This document shows positions 29,995 to 40,172 of a stretch of DNA of 64,000 bases, piece by piece. Position 1 is the stretch's first letter, and each line of letters opens with the position of its first letter. Made by a program: the position numbers and the translations under genes. The notes below the pieces were generated by a model. It did not search any database, was not told where the DNA came from, and worked only from the letters and a program-made list of their open reading frames with translations. The DNA is taken from assembly GCF_003751945.1 (NCBI RefSeq), contig NZ_RJKL01000001.1, forward strand, positions 4,960,001 through 5,024,000, read 5' to 3'. This stretch comes from Couchioplanes caeruleus. GTDB lineage: Bacteria > Actinomycetota > Actinomycetes > Mycobacteriales > Micromonosporaceae.

Positions 29995-31644
29995 ATGAGA
30001 AGACGCTTGACGGCCGGGGCCGTCGCCACCGCGACGAGCCTCGCCGCCCTCCTCGTCGGCCTGCCCACCACGCCGGCGGCCGCCGCCACCACTACCGAGT
30101 ACACCGTCGTCGCCGATGACGGCGTCGCCGCCGCCGACGCGATCGCCGCGATCACCGCTGCCGGCGGCACGGTCGTCGCCAGCAACACGGCGGTCGGCAC
30201 ATACAAGGTCACCTCCTCCGCCGCCGACTTCACGACCCGCGCCGCGCGCTCCGAGGCGCTGATCGGCGCCTCGGCCCGCAAGGCCATCGGACACGCACCC
30301 AAGGTCTCGCCGGCCGTCGAGCAGCCGGTCACCGAGGCGCTGCGGGGACGCGGGCCGCGCGGCGCCACGACCCCCGACCCGCTCGACGACAAGCTCTGGG
30401 GCCTCAAGATGGTCAAGGCCGACAAGGCCCGCGCCATCGAGAAGGGCGAGCGCGGCGTCACGGTCGGCGTCCTGGACACCGGCCTCGACGCCTCCAACCC
30501 GGACCTCGCCGCCAACTTCAGCAGCAAGCTGTCCCGCAACTTCGCCCCCGACCTGGTCGACGTCGACGGGCCCTGCGAGGTCGAGGGCTGCCTGGACCCG
30601 GTCGGCACCGACGACGGCGGGCACGGCACCCACGTGGCCGGCACGATCGCCGCCGCGGCCAACGGCTCCGGGCTCTCCGGCGTCGCGCCGAACGTCACTC
30701 TGGTCGAGCTCAAGGGTGGCCAGGACTCCGGCTACTTCTTCCTCGACCCGGTGGTCAACGCCCTCACGTACGCGGGCGACGCCGGCCTCGACGTGGTCAA
30801 CATGTCGTTCTACGTCGACCCGTGGCTCTACAACTGCAAGGCGAACGCCGCGGACTCCCCCGAGGCGCAGGCCGAGCAGCAGGCGATCATCACGGGCATG
30901 AAGCGGGCGCTGAACTACGCGCACAGCCGCGGCGTCACGCTGGTGGGCGCGCTGGGTAACCAGCACGACAACCTCAACGACCCGCAGGTCGACACGACCA
31001 GCCCGGACTACGGCGGCGAGCCGTACGAGCGGCCGATCGACAACGCGACCTGCTTCTCGCTGCCGGCCGAGGGCCCGAACGTCATCGGCGTCTCGGCGCT
31101 CGGCCCGTCGACGTCGAAGTCGCACTACTCCAACTACGGCACCGAGCAGATCGGCGTCTCGGCGCCGGGCGGCTTCACCCGTGACTTCTTCGGTACGCCG
31201 CAGTACAACAACGCGGCGAACAACATCCTGTCCACGTACCCGCTGAAGGTTCTGCAGGCGAACGGGACGGTCGACGCGGACGGCAACCCGGTCAGTCCGA
31301 ACGTCTTCAAGGAGTGCACCGCCGACGGGAAGTGCGGCTACTACACCTACCTGGCCGGCACGTCGATGGCGGCGCCGCACGCGGCGGGCGTCGCGGCGCT
31401 GATCGTCAGCAAGTACGGCCACCGCGACTGGTGGCGTGGCGGCCTGAAGATGAACCCGAAGCTGGTCGAGGCCCGGCTCTACCGCACGGCCCAGAAGACC
31501 GCGTGCCCGGAGCCGCGCCTGCGTAGCTACGCGAACGAGGGTTACCCGGCGGAGTTCGACGCGTACTGCGACGGGGACAAGGACTTCAACAGCTTCTACG
31601 GGCACGGCATCGTCGACGCGTACAAGGCGGTCGGCGGGCGCTGA
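29995..31644 (+). CDS. Secreted S8 subtilisin-like serine protease
   Basis: 549 residues with a Sec/Tat-like signal peptide (MRRRLTAG, hydrophobic core, AAAA cleavage) and an I9-like propeptide (TEYTVVADDGV... to about 90). The S8 catalytic domain has the full triad: Asp161 (VLDTGLD), His213 (GHGTHVAG) and Ser457 (GTSMAAPH). Oxyanion Asn is in ALGNQHDN. The enzyme is expected outside the cell, degrading proteins. A GTG at 29962 is in frame but falls in the hairpin loop, so ATG 29995 is preferred because it begins a standard signal peptide. Confidence 0.92.
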   Translation: MRRRLTAGAVATATSLAALLVGLPTTPAAAATTTEYTVVADDGVAAADAIAAITAAGGTVVASNTAVGTYKVTSSAADFTTRAARSEALIGASARKAIGHAPKVSPAVEQPVTEALRGRGPRGATTPDPLDDKLWGLKMVKADKARAIEKGERGVTVGVLDTGLDASNPDLAANFSSKLSRNFAPDLVDVDGPCEVEGCLDPVGTDDGGHGTHVAGTIAAAANGSGLSGVAPNVTLVELKGGQDSGYFFLDPVVNALTYAGDAGLDVVNMSFYVDPWLYNCKANAADSPEAQAEQQAIITGMKRALNYAHSRGVTLVGALGNQHDNLNDPQVDTTSPDYGGEPYERPIDNATCFSLPAEGPNVIGVSALGPSTSKSHYSNYGTEQIGVSAPGGFTRDFFGTPQYNNAANNILSTYPLKVLQANGTVDADGNPVSPNVFKECTADGKCGYYTYLAGTSMAAPHAAGVAALIVSKYGHRDWWRGGLKMNPKLVEARLYRTAQKTACPEPRLRSYANEGYPAEFDAYCDGDKDFNSFYGHGIVDAYKAVGGR

Positions 31645-31654
31645 GCCCCGCACC

Positions 31655-31675
31655 TGTGGACAACCCTGTGGATAA
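31655..31675. promoter_or_regulatory. Two adjacent DnaA-box-like 9-mers
   Basis: TGTGGACAA (31655-31663) and TGTGGATAA (31667-31675) are the reverse complements of the DnaA boxes TTGTCCACA and TTATCCACA. They are direct repeats 12 bp apart. The second runs into the terminator stem. Confidence 0.6.
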
Positions 31676-31710
31676 CCGCCCCGCCCGTGCACTCGGACGG
31701 GGCGGTTATC
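31671..31710 (+). terminator. Strong intrinsic terminator after the protease gene
   Basis: GATAACCGCCCCG (31671-31683) pairs perfectly with CGGGGCGGTTATC (31698-31710), a 13-bp stem with a 14-nt loop. It would insulate cysS. Confidence 0.85.
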
Positions 31711-31726
31711 AACTTCTCAGTGTCGG

Positions 31727-31732
31727 TACCCT
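31727..31732 (+). promoter_or_regulatory. Putative -10 box of a leaderless cysS transcript
   Basis: TACCCT exactly 6 nt before GTG 31739. Confidence 0.45.
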
Positions 31733-31738
31733 TGTACG

Positions 31739-33154
31739 GTGACGCTGAGGCTGCATGACACCGCGACCCGATCCGTCCGGGACTTCGTCCCGAAGACGCC
31801 CGGTCAGGCTGGCATCTACCTCTGCGGTCTCACGGTGCAGTCCGTGCCGCACATCGGCCACCTGCGTAGCAGCGTCAACTACGACGTGCTGCGGCGCTGG
31901 CTGACCCATTCCGGCTACGACGTCACCTTCATCCGCAACGTCACCGACGTCGACGACAAGATCCTGGTCAAGTCGCAGCAGACGGGCCGGCCGTTCTGGG
32001 CCATCGCGTACGCGAACAAGATCGTCCTCGACGCCGACTACCGCGCGCTCAACGTGCTGCCGCCGACCTACGAGCCGCTCGCCACCGGTCATGTCCCGGA
32101 GATGCACGAGCTCATCGGCACGCTCATCGAGCGCGGCCACGCGTACGAGTCGTCCGAGGCGAATGGTGACGTCTACTTCGACGTGCCCAGCTACGCCGAT
32201 TACGGCGCGCTCTCCGGGCAGAAGCCCGAGGACATGCTCTCGGCCGGCGAGGCACCGGAGCGCGGCAAGCGGCACGCCGAGGACTTCGCGCTCTGGAAGG
32301 GCGTCAAGGCCGACGAGCCCGCCGACGCCTCCTGGCCGTCGCCGTGGGGCCGCGGCCGCCCGGGGTGGCACATCGAGTGCTCCGCGATGGCCCGCCGCTA
32401 CCTCGGTGACGAGTTCGACATCCACGGCGGCGGGCTCGATCTCACCTTCCCGCACCACGAGAACGAGATCGCCCAGTCGCGCGCGGCCGGCCTGCCGTTC
32501 GCCCGCTACTGGGTGCACCACGCGCTGCTCAACCTCGGCGAGGCCAAGATGAGCAAGTCGCTGGGGAACGTCATCGACGTCGAGGCCGTGCGCGCCATGG
32601 GCATCCGCCCGGTCGAGCTGCGCTACTACCTCGGTGTGCCGCACTACCGCTCGCGCATCGACTACTCCGACGACGCGCTGCGTGAGGCGGCCACGGCGTA
32701 CCGGCGGATCGAGGGCTTCGTGCAACGGGCCGTCGAGGTGGTCGGCCCCGGCCGGCCCAAGGAGGTGCCGCCGGCGTTCACCGCGGCGATGAACGACGAC
32801 CTCAACACCTCGGCGGCGCTCGCGGTCGTGCACGACACGATCCGCGAGGGCAACACCGCGCTGGCCGGGAGCGACGAGACCGGCGTCCGAGCGGCCCTGA
32901 CCGAGGTGCGGGCCATGCTCGCGGTGCTCGGCCTCGATCCGCTCGACGAGGCCTGGGGCGGCGGCACGGAGTCCGGCGGCGACCTCAAGCCGGTCGTCGA
33001 CTCGCTGGTCGCGCTCGCGCTGGAGCAGCGCGCGCAGGCCCGCACACGCAAGGACTGGGCGGCGGCCGACTCGGTCCGCGACCAGCTCAAGAACGCGGGA
33101 ATTCAGGTGGAGGACACTCCGACCGGGCCGCGCTGGACGGTAGGAGAGCACTGA
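31739..33154 (+). CDS. cysS: Cysteinyl-tRNA synthetase
   Basis: 471 residues, class Ia synthetase charging tRNA-Cys. It has the zinc-ligand Cys in IYLCGLTVQ, the HIGH motif [44 protein letters not shown], and KMSKS at about 270-274. The helical C-terminus is full length. It is not the shorter MshC ligase of mycothiol synthesis, which lacks this C-terminal domain. The stop overlaps the rlmB ATG by one base (TGATG). Confidence 0.96.
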   Translation: MTLRLHDTATRSVRDFVPKTPGQAGIYLCGLTVQSVPHIGHLRSSVNYDVLRRWLTHSGYDVTFIRNVTDVDDKILVKSQQTGRPFWAIAYANKIVLDADYRALNVLPPTYEPLATGHVPEMHELIGTLIERGHAYESSEANGDVYFDVPSYADYGALSGQKPEDMLSAGEAPERGKRHAEDFALWKGVKADEPADASWPSPWGRGRPGWHIECSAMARRYLGDEFDIHGGGLDLTFPHHENEIAQSRAAGLPFARYWVHHALLNLGEAKMSKSLGNVIDVEAVRAMGIRPVELRYYLGVPHYRSRIDYSDDALREAATAYRRIEGFVQRAVEVVGPGRPKEVPPAFTAAMNDDLNTSAALAVVHDTIREGNTALAGSDETGVRAALTEVRAMLAVLGLDPLDEAWGGGTESGGDLKPVVDSLVALALEQRAQARTRKDWAAADSVRDQLKNAGIQVEDTPTGPRWTVGEH

Positions 33155-34269
33155 TGCCAGGAAACTCCCGTAACGCGAGCAAGCGCGTCACGTCGAAGAA
33201 GGGCGCGACGACGGGGTCCGGGGGCAAGAACCGGGCCGGCCTCAAGGGCCGTGGCAAGACCCTGCCCGCCGACGAGCGGCCGTGGCACAAGGGCTACTCC
33301 GGCACCGAGAAGCTGCCCGAGAAGACGGCCCGCAAGCAGGAGAAGGAGCGGCGCGCCGCGGCGGCCGAGGGGCGGGCCCCCAAGGTCGGCATTCCGGGCA
33401 CCAAGGACACCACCTGGGGTCGCGGGGGCGGTCGCGCCGCCGGGCGCCCGGCTCCTCAGCGCGGCGGCCGGACGCCGAGCCGCGGACCGCGCGTCGCACC
33501 GGGCCGGCGCTCCAACCCGACCAAGGAAGGCCCCGAGCTGCTGCTCGGCCGCAACCCCGTGGTCGAAGCGCTGCGCGCCCTGGTCCCGTCCACCGCGCTG
33601 TACGTGGCCCAGGGCATCGACATCGACGACCGGGTCACCGAGATCGTGCGGACGGCGGGCGACCGCGGCATCCCGATCCTGGAGATCAGCCGCAACGAGC
33701 TCGACCGGATGACCGGCGGCGTGCTGCATCAGGGCATCGGCCTGCAGGTGCCGCCGTTCGCGTACGAGAACTTCGACGATCTCGTGGCCGCGGCGATGGA
33801 GCAGACCGCGCCGCTGCTGGTGGCCCTCGACGGGGTGACCGACCCCCGCAACCTGGGCGCGGTGATCCGGTCCGTGGCCGCCTTCGGTGCGCACGGCGTC
33901 TTCATGCCCGAGCGCCGCGCGGCGGGCATCACGGCGACCGCCTGGCGCACCAGCGCGGGCGCGGCGGCCCGGGTGCCGGTCTCCCAGGTGGTCAACCTGA
34001 CCCGGGCGATCAAGGCCGCGCAGCAGGCCGGGTTCACCGTGATCGGCCTGGACGCGGACGGCGAGACGGACCTCTACCAGCTCGAGGCGGCGGTCGGCCC
34101 GCTGATCGTGGTCGTCGGCTCCGAGGGTCGGGGGCTGTCCCGGCTGGTCGGCGAGACCTGCGACATCCGGGTCAGCATCCCGATGGTCTCCACGGTGGAG
34201 TCGCTCAACGCGAGCGTCGCCGCCGCCGTGACGCTGGCCGAGGTGGCGCGCCGCCGCACCTACGGCTGA
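33154..34269 (+). CDS. rlmB: 23S rRNA (guanosine-2251-2'-O)-methyltransferase RlmB (SpoU family)
   Basis: 371 residues. The first ~125 are a Lys/Arg/Gly-rich disordered extension common in actinobacterial homologues. The SpoU substrate-binding domain ([19 protein letters not shown]) and the SPOUT methylase domain follow, with [34 protein letters not shown] and [14 protein letters not shown], the three knot motifs. It is coupled to cysS as in other actinobacteria. Its 3' end, including the stop codon, is duplicated once in the following 44 bp. Confidence 0.95.
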   Translation: MPGNSRNASKRVTSKKGATTGSGGKNRAGLKGRGKTLPADERPWHKGYSGTEKLPEKTARKQEKERRAAAAEGRAPKVGIPGTKDTTWGRGGGRAAGRPAPQRGGRTPSRGPRVAPGRRSNPTKEGPELLLGRNPVVEALRALVPSTALYVAQGIDIDDRVTEIVRTAGDRGIPILEISRNELDRMTGGVLHQGIGLQVPPFAYENFDDLVAAAMEQTAPLLVALDGVTDPRNLGAVIRSVAAFGAHGVFMPERRAAGITATAWRTSAGAAARVPVSQVVNLTRAIKAAQQAGFTVIGLDADGETDLYQLEAAVGPLIVVVGSEGRGLSRLVGETCDIRVSIPMVSTVESLNASVAAAVTLAEVARRRTYG

Positions 34270-34325
34270 CCTGACGCCGGCCCGAGGTGGCGCGCCGCCG
34301 CACGTACGGCTGACCCGACGCCGGC
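34238..34325 (+). repeat. 44-bp tandem duplication spanning the rlmB stop codon
   Basis: Units 34238-34281 and 34282-34325 match at about 42 of 44 positions. The first holds the last codons and stop of rlmB; the second is non-coding. Confidence 0.9.
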
Positions 34326-34417
34326 CGGGTGGGTCCGACGCCCCGGTGCGGCGGCGGGTGGCCCGGCCCGCCCTGTAACGTGGCGGGCCGAGTCGTCCGT
34401 TGGCGGAGGGGCAGCGC

Positions 34418-37189
34418 ATGCTCGGTGTTGACCTGGGCACGTCCCACACGGTCGCCATGCTGCGCTGGCCCGACGGGCGGGTCCGGCCTCTGCTCTTCGA
34501 CGGCCGGCCGCTGCTGCCGTCCGCCGTCTTCCGGGACGCCGACGGTCGCCTGCACGTCGGCCAGGACGCGGTCCGGCTCGGCTACGCGGAACCGGCCCGG
34601 CTCGAACCCCACCCGAAGCGGCACGTCGACGCGGCGACCATCCTGCTCGGCGACGCCGAGGTGCCGGTGCCCGAGCTGCTCGCTGCCCTCCTCGAGGCCG
34701 TCGCCCGGGAGGCCGTCGCGGCCGCCGGTCTCCTGCCGCCCGCGGTCGTGACCCATCCCGCAGCCTGGGGCACGGCGCGCCGCGAGGTGTTGACCCGCGC
34801 GCTCGCCCTGGCGGGCTGGCCGCCGGAGACCCAGCTCGTCCCCGAGCCGGTCGCGGCGGCCCGCTACTTCGCCGAGGTGCTGCGGCGCCCGGTGCCGGTC
34901 GGTGCGACGCTGGCCGTCTTCGACTTCGGCGGCGGCACGCTGGACGTCGCCGTGGTGCGCAACGAGGGCACCGCGCCGGACGGCCGGGGGCGGTTCGCGG
35001 TGATCGCCTCCGGTGGGCTGGACGACCTCGGCGGCCTGGACATCGACGCGGCCCTGGTCGACCACCTGGGCATGGAACTGGCGGCGTCCGAGCCCACCGC
35101 CTGGGCCGCCCTGCGAGAGCCGGTCACCCTCGCCCAGTGGCGGGCCCGGCGGCACTTCTGGGACGACGTCCGCGGTGCGAAGGAGATGCTCTCGAGGACC
35201 GCGCAGGCTCCGGTGGCGGTCCCGGGCCTGGAGCATGCCGTCCACCTGACCCGCGACGAGTTGGAGCTGGTGACGGCGCCGCTGGTGCGCCGCGGCGTCG
35301 CCGAGGCCGGCGTGGTGATCAAGGCAGCGGGTCTGACCCCGGCGGACCTGGCGGGGCTGTTCCTGGTCGGCGGCTCGTCGCGGGTGCCGCTGGTGGCGCG
35401 GCTGCTGCACAGCGAGCTGGGCGTCGCGCCGACGGTGCTCGAGCAGCCCGAACTGCCCGTGGCCGAGGGAGCGATCCTGGCCGCGACTCCGCCCCCGGCG
35501 CCGGTCTCTCCGGCTTCCCCGGCCGCGATTCCGGCCTCTCCGTCGGCTTCCGTGGTCGGGACTCCGGCCTCTCCGTCGGCTTCCGTGGCCGAGACTTCGT
35601 CTGCGCCGCCGCCTTCTCCGGCCGCGCCGACGGTCGAGCCGACCGGCGAGCCGAGCTATGCCGAGCCGGTCGACCCGTGGGCCACCGGGGAGGCGGTCGC
35701 GCTGGCCGCCGCCCACGGTGAAACCTTCACGTTGCCGACCTCCGGTGCCTCCGTGTCGCCCACCCCCATCCAGCCGACCGGCGACCCGTGGCTCGCGTCG
35801 GCGCAGCCGCCGCCGGAACCGGCGCTTCCGGCGTACCGGAGAAAAGGTCTCTGGATCGTCTCCGCCGCGACCGTCGTCGTGCTGGGTGTGGCCGCGACCG
35901 TCGTAGCGCTGTTCTGGCCCGGCTACTCCGCGCTGGACTACCAGCCGCTCGGCGAGCCGCGGCGGATCGCTCCGGTGGCGCCGCTGACCTCGTCCTTCTC
36001 CGCTGCCGCGCTGCGCGACGGACGCGCCTACTTCGCCGGCGCCGATGACCAGGGGCAGCTCGGCGTCGTTGCGGCCGCGGCGGACAGCGGTGAGACGCTG
36101 TGGCGCAGCACCGAAGCCGGAGTCGCCGACCGCTGGGAGTTCTTCTTCACGCTCCCGCACGCGGTCGTCGCCATCAGCGCTACCGACTCCGACACCCGGG
36201 ACCGGCGGATGGTCCTGCTCGACCCCGGCCATGGCAACAAGATGTGGGAGCGGCGGATCGCGAGCGACGACAGCATGCTCTTCACCGGAGACACCGCGGT
36301 TCTCGTCGACCGCGCCGAGAGCCGGGTCGTCGGGCTCGAGGTCCGCCGCCGCGGCTGGGTCGCATGGGACCAGAAGAACCCGAAATCCCAGTACGGCCAG
36401 AGCACCACCAAGGTCGTCACGGCCACCACCTCCGGCGATCTCGCCGGGGCCGCCACCACCGGCGGGGTCCCGTTCGCCGAGCCGATGGACGACGACGAAC
36501 GCCTCGTGCAGATCGGCGCCGACCGCTCGGCCCGCGTCCTCGACGCCGGCACCGGTGACGAGGTGACCGCGCCGCGGCCCAGCGTCGCCGACCCGGACGA
36601 CGAGGTCATCGCCCACCACGGGCGGCTGATCGTGGCGGAGTCCGGCAACACCCGCCGCATCCTCGTCTACGACCTCGACAAGCTGGGTGAGCCCGAGGTT
36701 CCGTACACCGCCCCGGACAACCGCCAGATCGAGCGCCTCACCGCCTGCGGCGACGACCGGGTCTGCTTCGTGCAGACGACCGGGTACGACGCCAAGACCG
36801 CTCACGTGGTGGCGGTCGACGTGGCCAAGGGCGGCGCGCAATGGTCGCGGCCCCTGCCGCAGGCGGAGAAACTGGTGCCGGTCGGCGACGCCGTGCTCGT
36901 CACCCAGAACAGCTCACCCGCTCAGGTGTCGCTCCTCGACGCCGGGGGCACGGTCGCGTGGACCCGGGCCGGTGCGGCCGGCCGGCTCGACGGCGGCAAC
37001 GTGCTGCACTTCTCCAAGGCGCTCTCCACCTCGCCCGACGATCCCGGACTCTCCGGCGAGCACGTCGGCGACGCCGCGGTGCCGCTCGGCTCGCTGGCCG
37101 GCGTACGGTCGGCGACCTGCGCGTGGGACCAGAAGCACCTGGCCTGCGTCGCCGAGAAGGACTTCGTCCTGCACACGTTCGCGTCCTGA
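34418..37189 (+). CDS. Hsp70-like ATPase fused through a membrane helix to a beta-propeller
   Basis: 923 residues. The N-terminal actin/Hsp70 ATPase fold (1-350) shows the phosphate-1 loop LGVDLGTSHTVAML, phosphate-2 AVFDFGGGTLDVAVVR and adenosine motif GLFLVGGSSRVPLV. A Ser/Ala/Pro linker (about 355-475) with two 11-residue repeats follows. Next come one transmembrane helix (GLWIVSAATVVVLGVAATV) and an outside domain of propeller blades (RMVLLDPGHGNKMWERRI, RILVYDLDKLGEPEV, VVAVDVAKGGAQWSRPL). No Hsp70 substrate-binding domain is present. ATG 34418 has GGAGGGG 6 nt upstream. It looks like a cytoplasmic ATPase coupled to an outside sensor; the role is unknown. Confidence 0.85.
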   Translation: MLGVDLGTSHTVAMLRWPDGRVRPLLFDGRPLLPSAVFRDADGRLHVGQDAVRLGYAEPARLEPHPKRHVDAATILLGDAEVPVPELLAALLEAVAREAVAAAGLLPPAVVTHPAAWGTARREVLTRALALAGWPPETQLVPEPVAAARYFAEVLRRPVPVGATLAVFDFGGGTLDVAVVRNEGTAPDGRGRFAVIASGGLDDLGGLDIDAALVDHLGMELAASEPTAWAALREPVTLAQWRARRHFWDDVRGAKEMLSRTAQAPVAVPGLEHAVHLTRDELELVTAPLVRRGVAEAGVVIKAAGLTPADLAGLFLVGGSSRVPLVARLLHSELGVAPTVLEQPELPVAEGAILAATPPPAPVSPASPAAIPASPSASVVGTPASPSASVAETSSAPPPSPAAPTVEPTGEPSYAEPVDPWATGEAVALAAAHGETFTLPTSGASVSPTPIQPTGDPWLASAQPPPEPALPAYRRKGLWIVSAATVVVLGVAATVVALFWPGYSALDYQPLGEPRRIAPVAPLTSSFSAAALRDGRAYFAGADDQGQLGVVAAAADSGETLWRSTEAGVADRWEFFFTLPHAVVAISATDSDTRDRRMVLLDPGHGNKMWERRIASDDSMLFTGDTAVLVDRAESRVVGLEVRRRGWVAWDQKNPKSQYGQSTTKVVTATTSGDLAGAATTGGVPFAEPMDDDERLVQIGADRSARVLDAGTGDEVTAPRPSVADPDDEVIAHHGRLIVAESGNTRRILVYDLDKLGEPEVPYTAPDNRQIERLTACGDDRVCFVQTTGYDAKTAHVVAVDVAKGGAQWSRPLPQAEKLVPVGDAVLVTQNSSPAQVSLLDAGGTVAWTRAGAAGRLDGGNVLHFSKALSTSPDDPGLSGEHVGDAAVPLGSLAGVRSATCAWDQKHLACVAEKDFVLHTFAS
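35528..35593 (+). repeat. 33-bp in-frame tandem repeat in the Hsp70-fusion linker
   Basis: Units 35528-35560 and 35561-35593 each encode (I/T)PASPSASV(V/A)(G/E). Confidence 0.85.
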
Positions 37190-37193
37190 GACG

Positions 37194-37232
37194 CGACAAG
37201 GGCGGCCTCCCACCGGGAAGCCGCCCTTGTCG
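37194..37232. terminator. Bidirectional terminator between convergent genes
   Basis: CGACAAGGGCGGC (37194-37206) and GCCGCCCTTGTCG (37220-37232) form a perfect 13-bp stem with a 13-nt loop, between the Hsp70-fusion and the ABC ATPase genes. Confidence 0.88.
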
Positions 37233-37236
37233 AGCG

Positions 37237-38322
<1,086 letters not shown>

Positions 38323-38502
38323 GGGGAATCGACTTCCTTTCCACCGGCAGGAACGTGCCGGACGATCCGAGTGGGAGGAACGACGGTGTGGCGCACCACA
38401 CACGCCTCGCCACCGTAAAGGTTTCTTCATGTTTTGCCAAGGACAAGCCGGTCGCTGGGCGTTTCCGCCCGTACGGACGTCAGCGGCTATGCTGGGGCCC
38501 GC

Positions 38503-38576
38503 GCCCCTGTAGCTCAGTTGGCCAGAGCACCTGTCTTGTAAACAGGATGTCGTCGGTTCGATTCCGACCGGGGGCT
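38503..38576 (+). tRNA. tRNA-Thr (anticodon TGT)
   Basis: 74 nt. The acceptor GCCCCTG pairs with CGGGGGC (one G-T). The D arm is GCTCAGTTGG type. Anticodon stem CCTGT/ACAGG encloses loop CTTGTAA with anticodon TGT, and T arm GTCGG-TTCGATT-CCGAC is intact. The CCA end is not encoded. Its 3' part is duplicated at 59.37 kb and more weakly at 63.46 kb. Confidence 0.96.
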
Positions 38577-38594
38577 CAGCGCAAGGCCCTGACC
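38542..38594 (+). repeat. Left copy of the 52-53 nt direct repeat (candidate att site)
   Basis: From the anticodon 3' stem of tRNA-Thr to 18 nt past its end. It is identical to 59368-59419 except for one extra G in the acceptor stem. A direct repeat that includes a tRNA 3' end is the usual mark of tRNA-targeted integration. Confidence 0.75.
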
Positions 38595-38617
38595 AGCGGA
38601 GAAGCTGTTCGGGGCCT
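38584..38617 (+). terminator. Hairpin downstream of tRNA-Thr
   Basis: AGGCCC (38584-38589) pairs with GGGCCT (38612-38617), with an inner CAGC/GCTG pairing. A better-preserved form stands after the right-hand repeat copy. Confidence 0.55.
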
Positions 38618-38689
38618 CATGTTTATCAATGCTGTTTCGAACCGCCCCCCGATAACGCCTGTGGGCGATCGGGTTCCATCTGCCTGCGC

Positions 38690-38825
38690 CCGGGTGTGGC
38701 CACTGCCTATGGATCGCCGCTGCCCCGGTGCGGCCCAAGGCGGCGAGCTGGTCGGTGGTGCACGCGGCGAGGTTGCCGATCCCGTGCTTGAGGTGCGCCC
38801 ACAGGCCCTCGGTCGGGTTCAGCTC
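38690..38825 (-). pseudogene. IS630-family transposase, C-terminal remnant
   Basis: Minus-strand translation from 38825 gives ELNPTEGLWAHLKHGIGNLA, the end of the DDE domain of IS630 transposases with its catalytic E. It continues to HRQWPHPG. Nothing of the N-terminal part remains; it abuts a sigma-factor scrap. Confidence 0.7.
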
Positions 38826-38836
38826 CGGACTCCGCC

Positions 38837-38937
38837 TTCCCCGAGTCGCCAGTCAACAACCATGCAGCACGCAGCAGGGCGGCCGAGTTCGCCTCGACGA
38901 ACTCGGCAAAGCCGTCCGGCGGCGTCTCTGCCTGCAT
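38837..38937 (-). pseudogene. SigE-family ECF sigma factor, N-terminal scrap
   Basis: The minus strand from ATG 38937 reads MQAETPPDGFAEFVEAN then SAALLRAAWLLTGD, the opening of SigE-family ECF sigma factors. It then breaks off into the IS630 remnant, so regions 2 and 4 are gone. The 130 bp on its other side (38940-39068) hold no supported gene. Confidence 0.55.
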
Positions 38938-39068
38938 CAAACCTCCACCCCGTACAGGAGCGCCGGCCAGGGCAGGAGGTAGACGCCAGATCGACACGGT
39001 TTGCGTTACCTTCCCAGCGCGGAAAGTGATGACGTCGAGCCATTCATGGTTGGCTATGTCGACTCGGA

Positions 39069-40148
39069 TTGGGCTGCGTTGTTGATGTGACGCGTTGCGC
39101 ACCCCACAGCGAGCAACACCAGACGGCGATACCGCAGGGCTTCAGCGAGTGGTACGGCCTGGTCGACCCGACCACCTATCAGTACTACGACTACAAGCTG
39201 AGCGAGAACGGCACGATCCGGCAGTACGGCCACGCGCCGGGTGACTATCAGACCGACGTACTGGCGCGCCGGGCCGTCGAGGTCATCGGGCGTACCGTGC
39301 CGCACGAGGCGCCCCTGTTCCTCACGCTGGCTCCGCTGGCGCCGCACACCCAGGTGCGTAACGGCATCGGCGAGAACCCGATTCCCGCGCCACGTCACAG
39401 CTCCGCGTTCCCGAACGCTCATCCCGACAAGGCATTGCCGTACAACGAGGCCGACGTGTCCGACAAGCCGTCGTGGATCCGCGGCCTACCCTCTTTCACC
39501 CCGGCCGTGGAGGACACGATCACCCAGCGGTACCGTGCCGTGCTACGCAGCCTGCTCGCCGTCGACGAGGCCGTCGGTCAGATGGTCGCCGCGCTGAAAG
39601 CCACCGGCGAGCTGGACCGGACGATGTTTGTGTTCACCTCCGACAACGGTCTGTTCTTCGGGGAACACCGCATCACCTACGGCAAACGCATCCCGTACGA
39701 GGCGGCACTGCGCGTCCCCCTCATGATCCGTGCCCCCGGACTCGGCGCCGAACGGGGAGCGGTCTCGCACACCCTCGTCACCAACGCCGACCTGCCGGCC
39801 ACCCTCATGGACGTGGCCGGCGCAGATCCGGCCCGGCCGCTCGACGGACGATCACTGCTTCCCCTACTGAAGAATCCGGCCGAGGTGTGAAGGCGCGACG
39901 TACCGCTGATGGGTGTGGACGAGGAGTACTACGACGTCCCCGACGCGACGGTCCGCGGCATCCGTACCGCCGCGTACAAGCTGCTCGAGCACGACAACGG
40001 CGAACGCGAGTTGTACGACCTGATCACGGATCCGCGAGAAAAGGTCAACGTCTACACCGAACCAGCCTATGCATCGATCCGAGCCGACCTGACCCGACGC
40101 CTCGATGTGATCACCACATGCTCCGGTGTCACCTGCTGCGGGAACTGA
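39069..40148 (+). pseudogene. Arylsulfatase-family gene, 5'-truncated and split by an in-frame TGA
   Basis: Sulfatase homology starts near 39132 (PQGFSEWYGLVDPTTYQYYDY). It runs through the second metal-site region FVFTSDNGLFFGEHRITYGK and DLPATLMDVAGADP to a TGA at 39888-39890. The same frame continues after the stop as RRDVPLMGVDEEYYDVPDAT and ends with the family's GERELYDLITDPREKVNV before the stop at 40148. The N-terminal half with the formylglycine motif is missing and the first ~20 codons are unrelated. So it is dead on two counts: truncation and a nonsense codon. Confidence 0.85.
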
Positions 40149-40172
40149 CCTACCGACTCCGAGAAGTGCAGC

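Noticed and set aside
31655..31675. Chromosomal origin
   Set aside because: Two DnaA boxes only, with no dnaA/dnaN genes and no AT-rich unwinding region.
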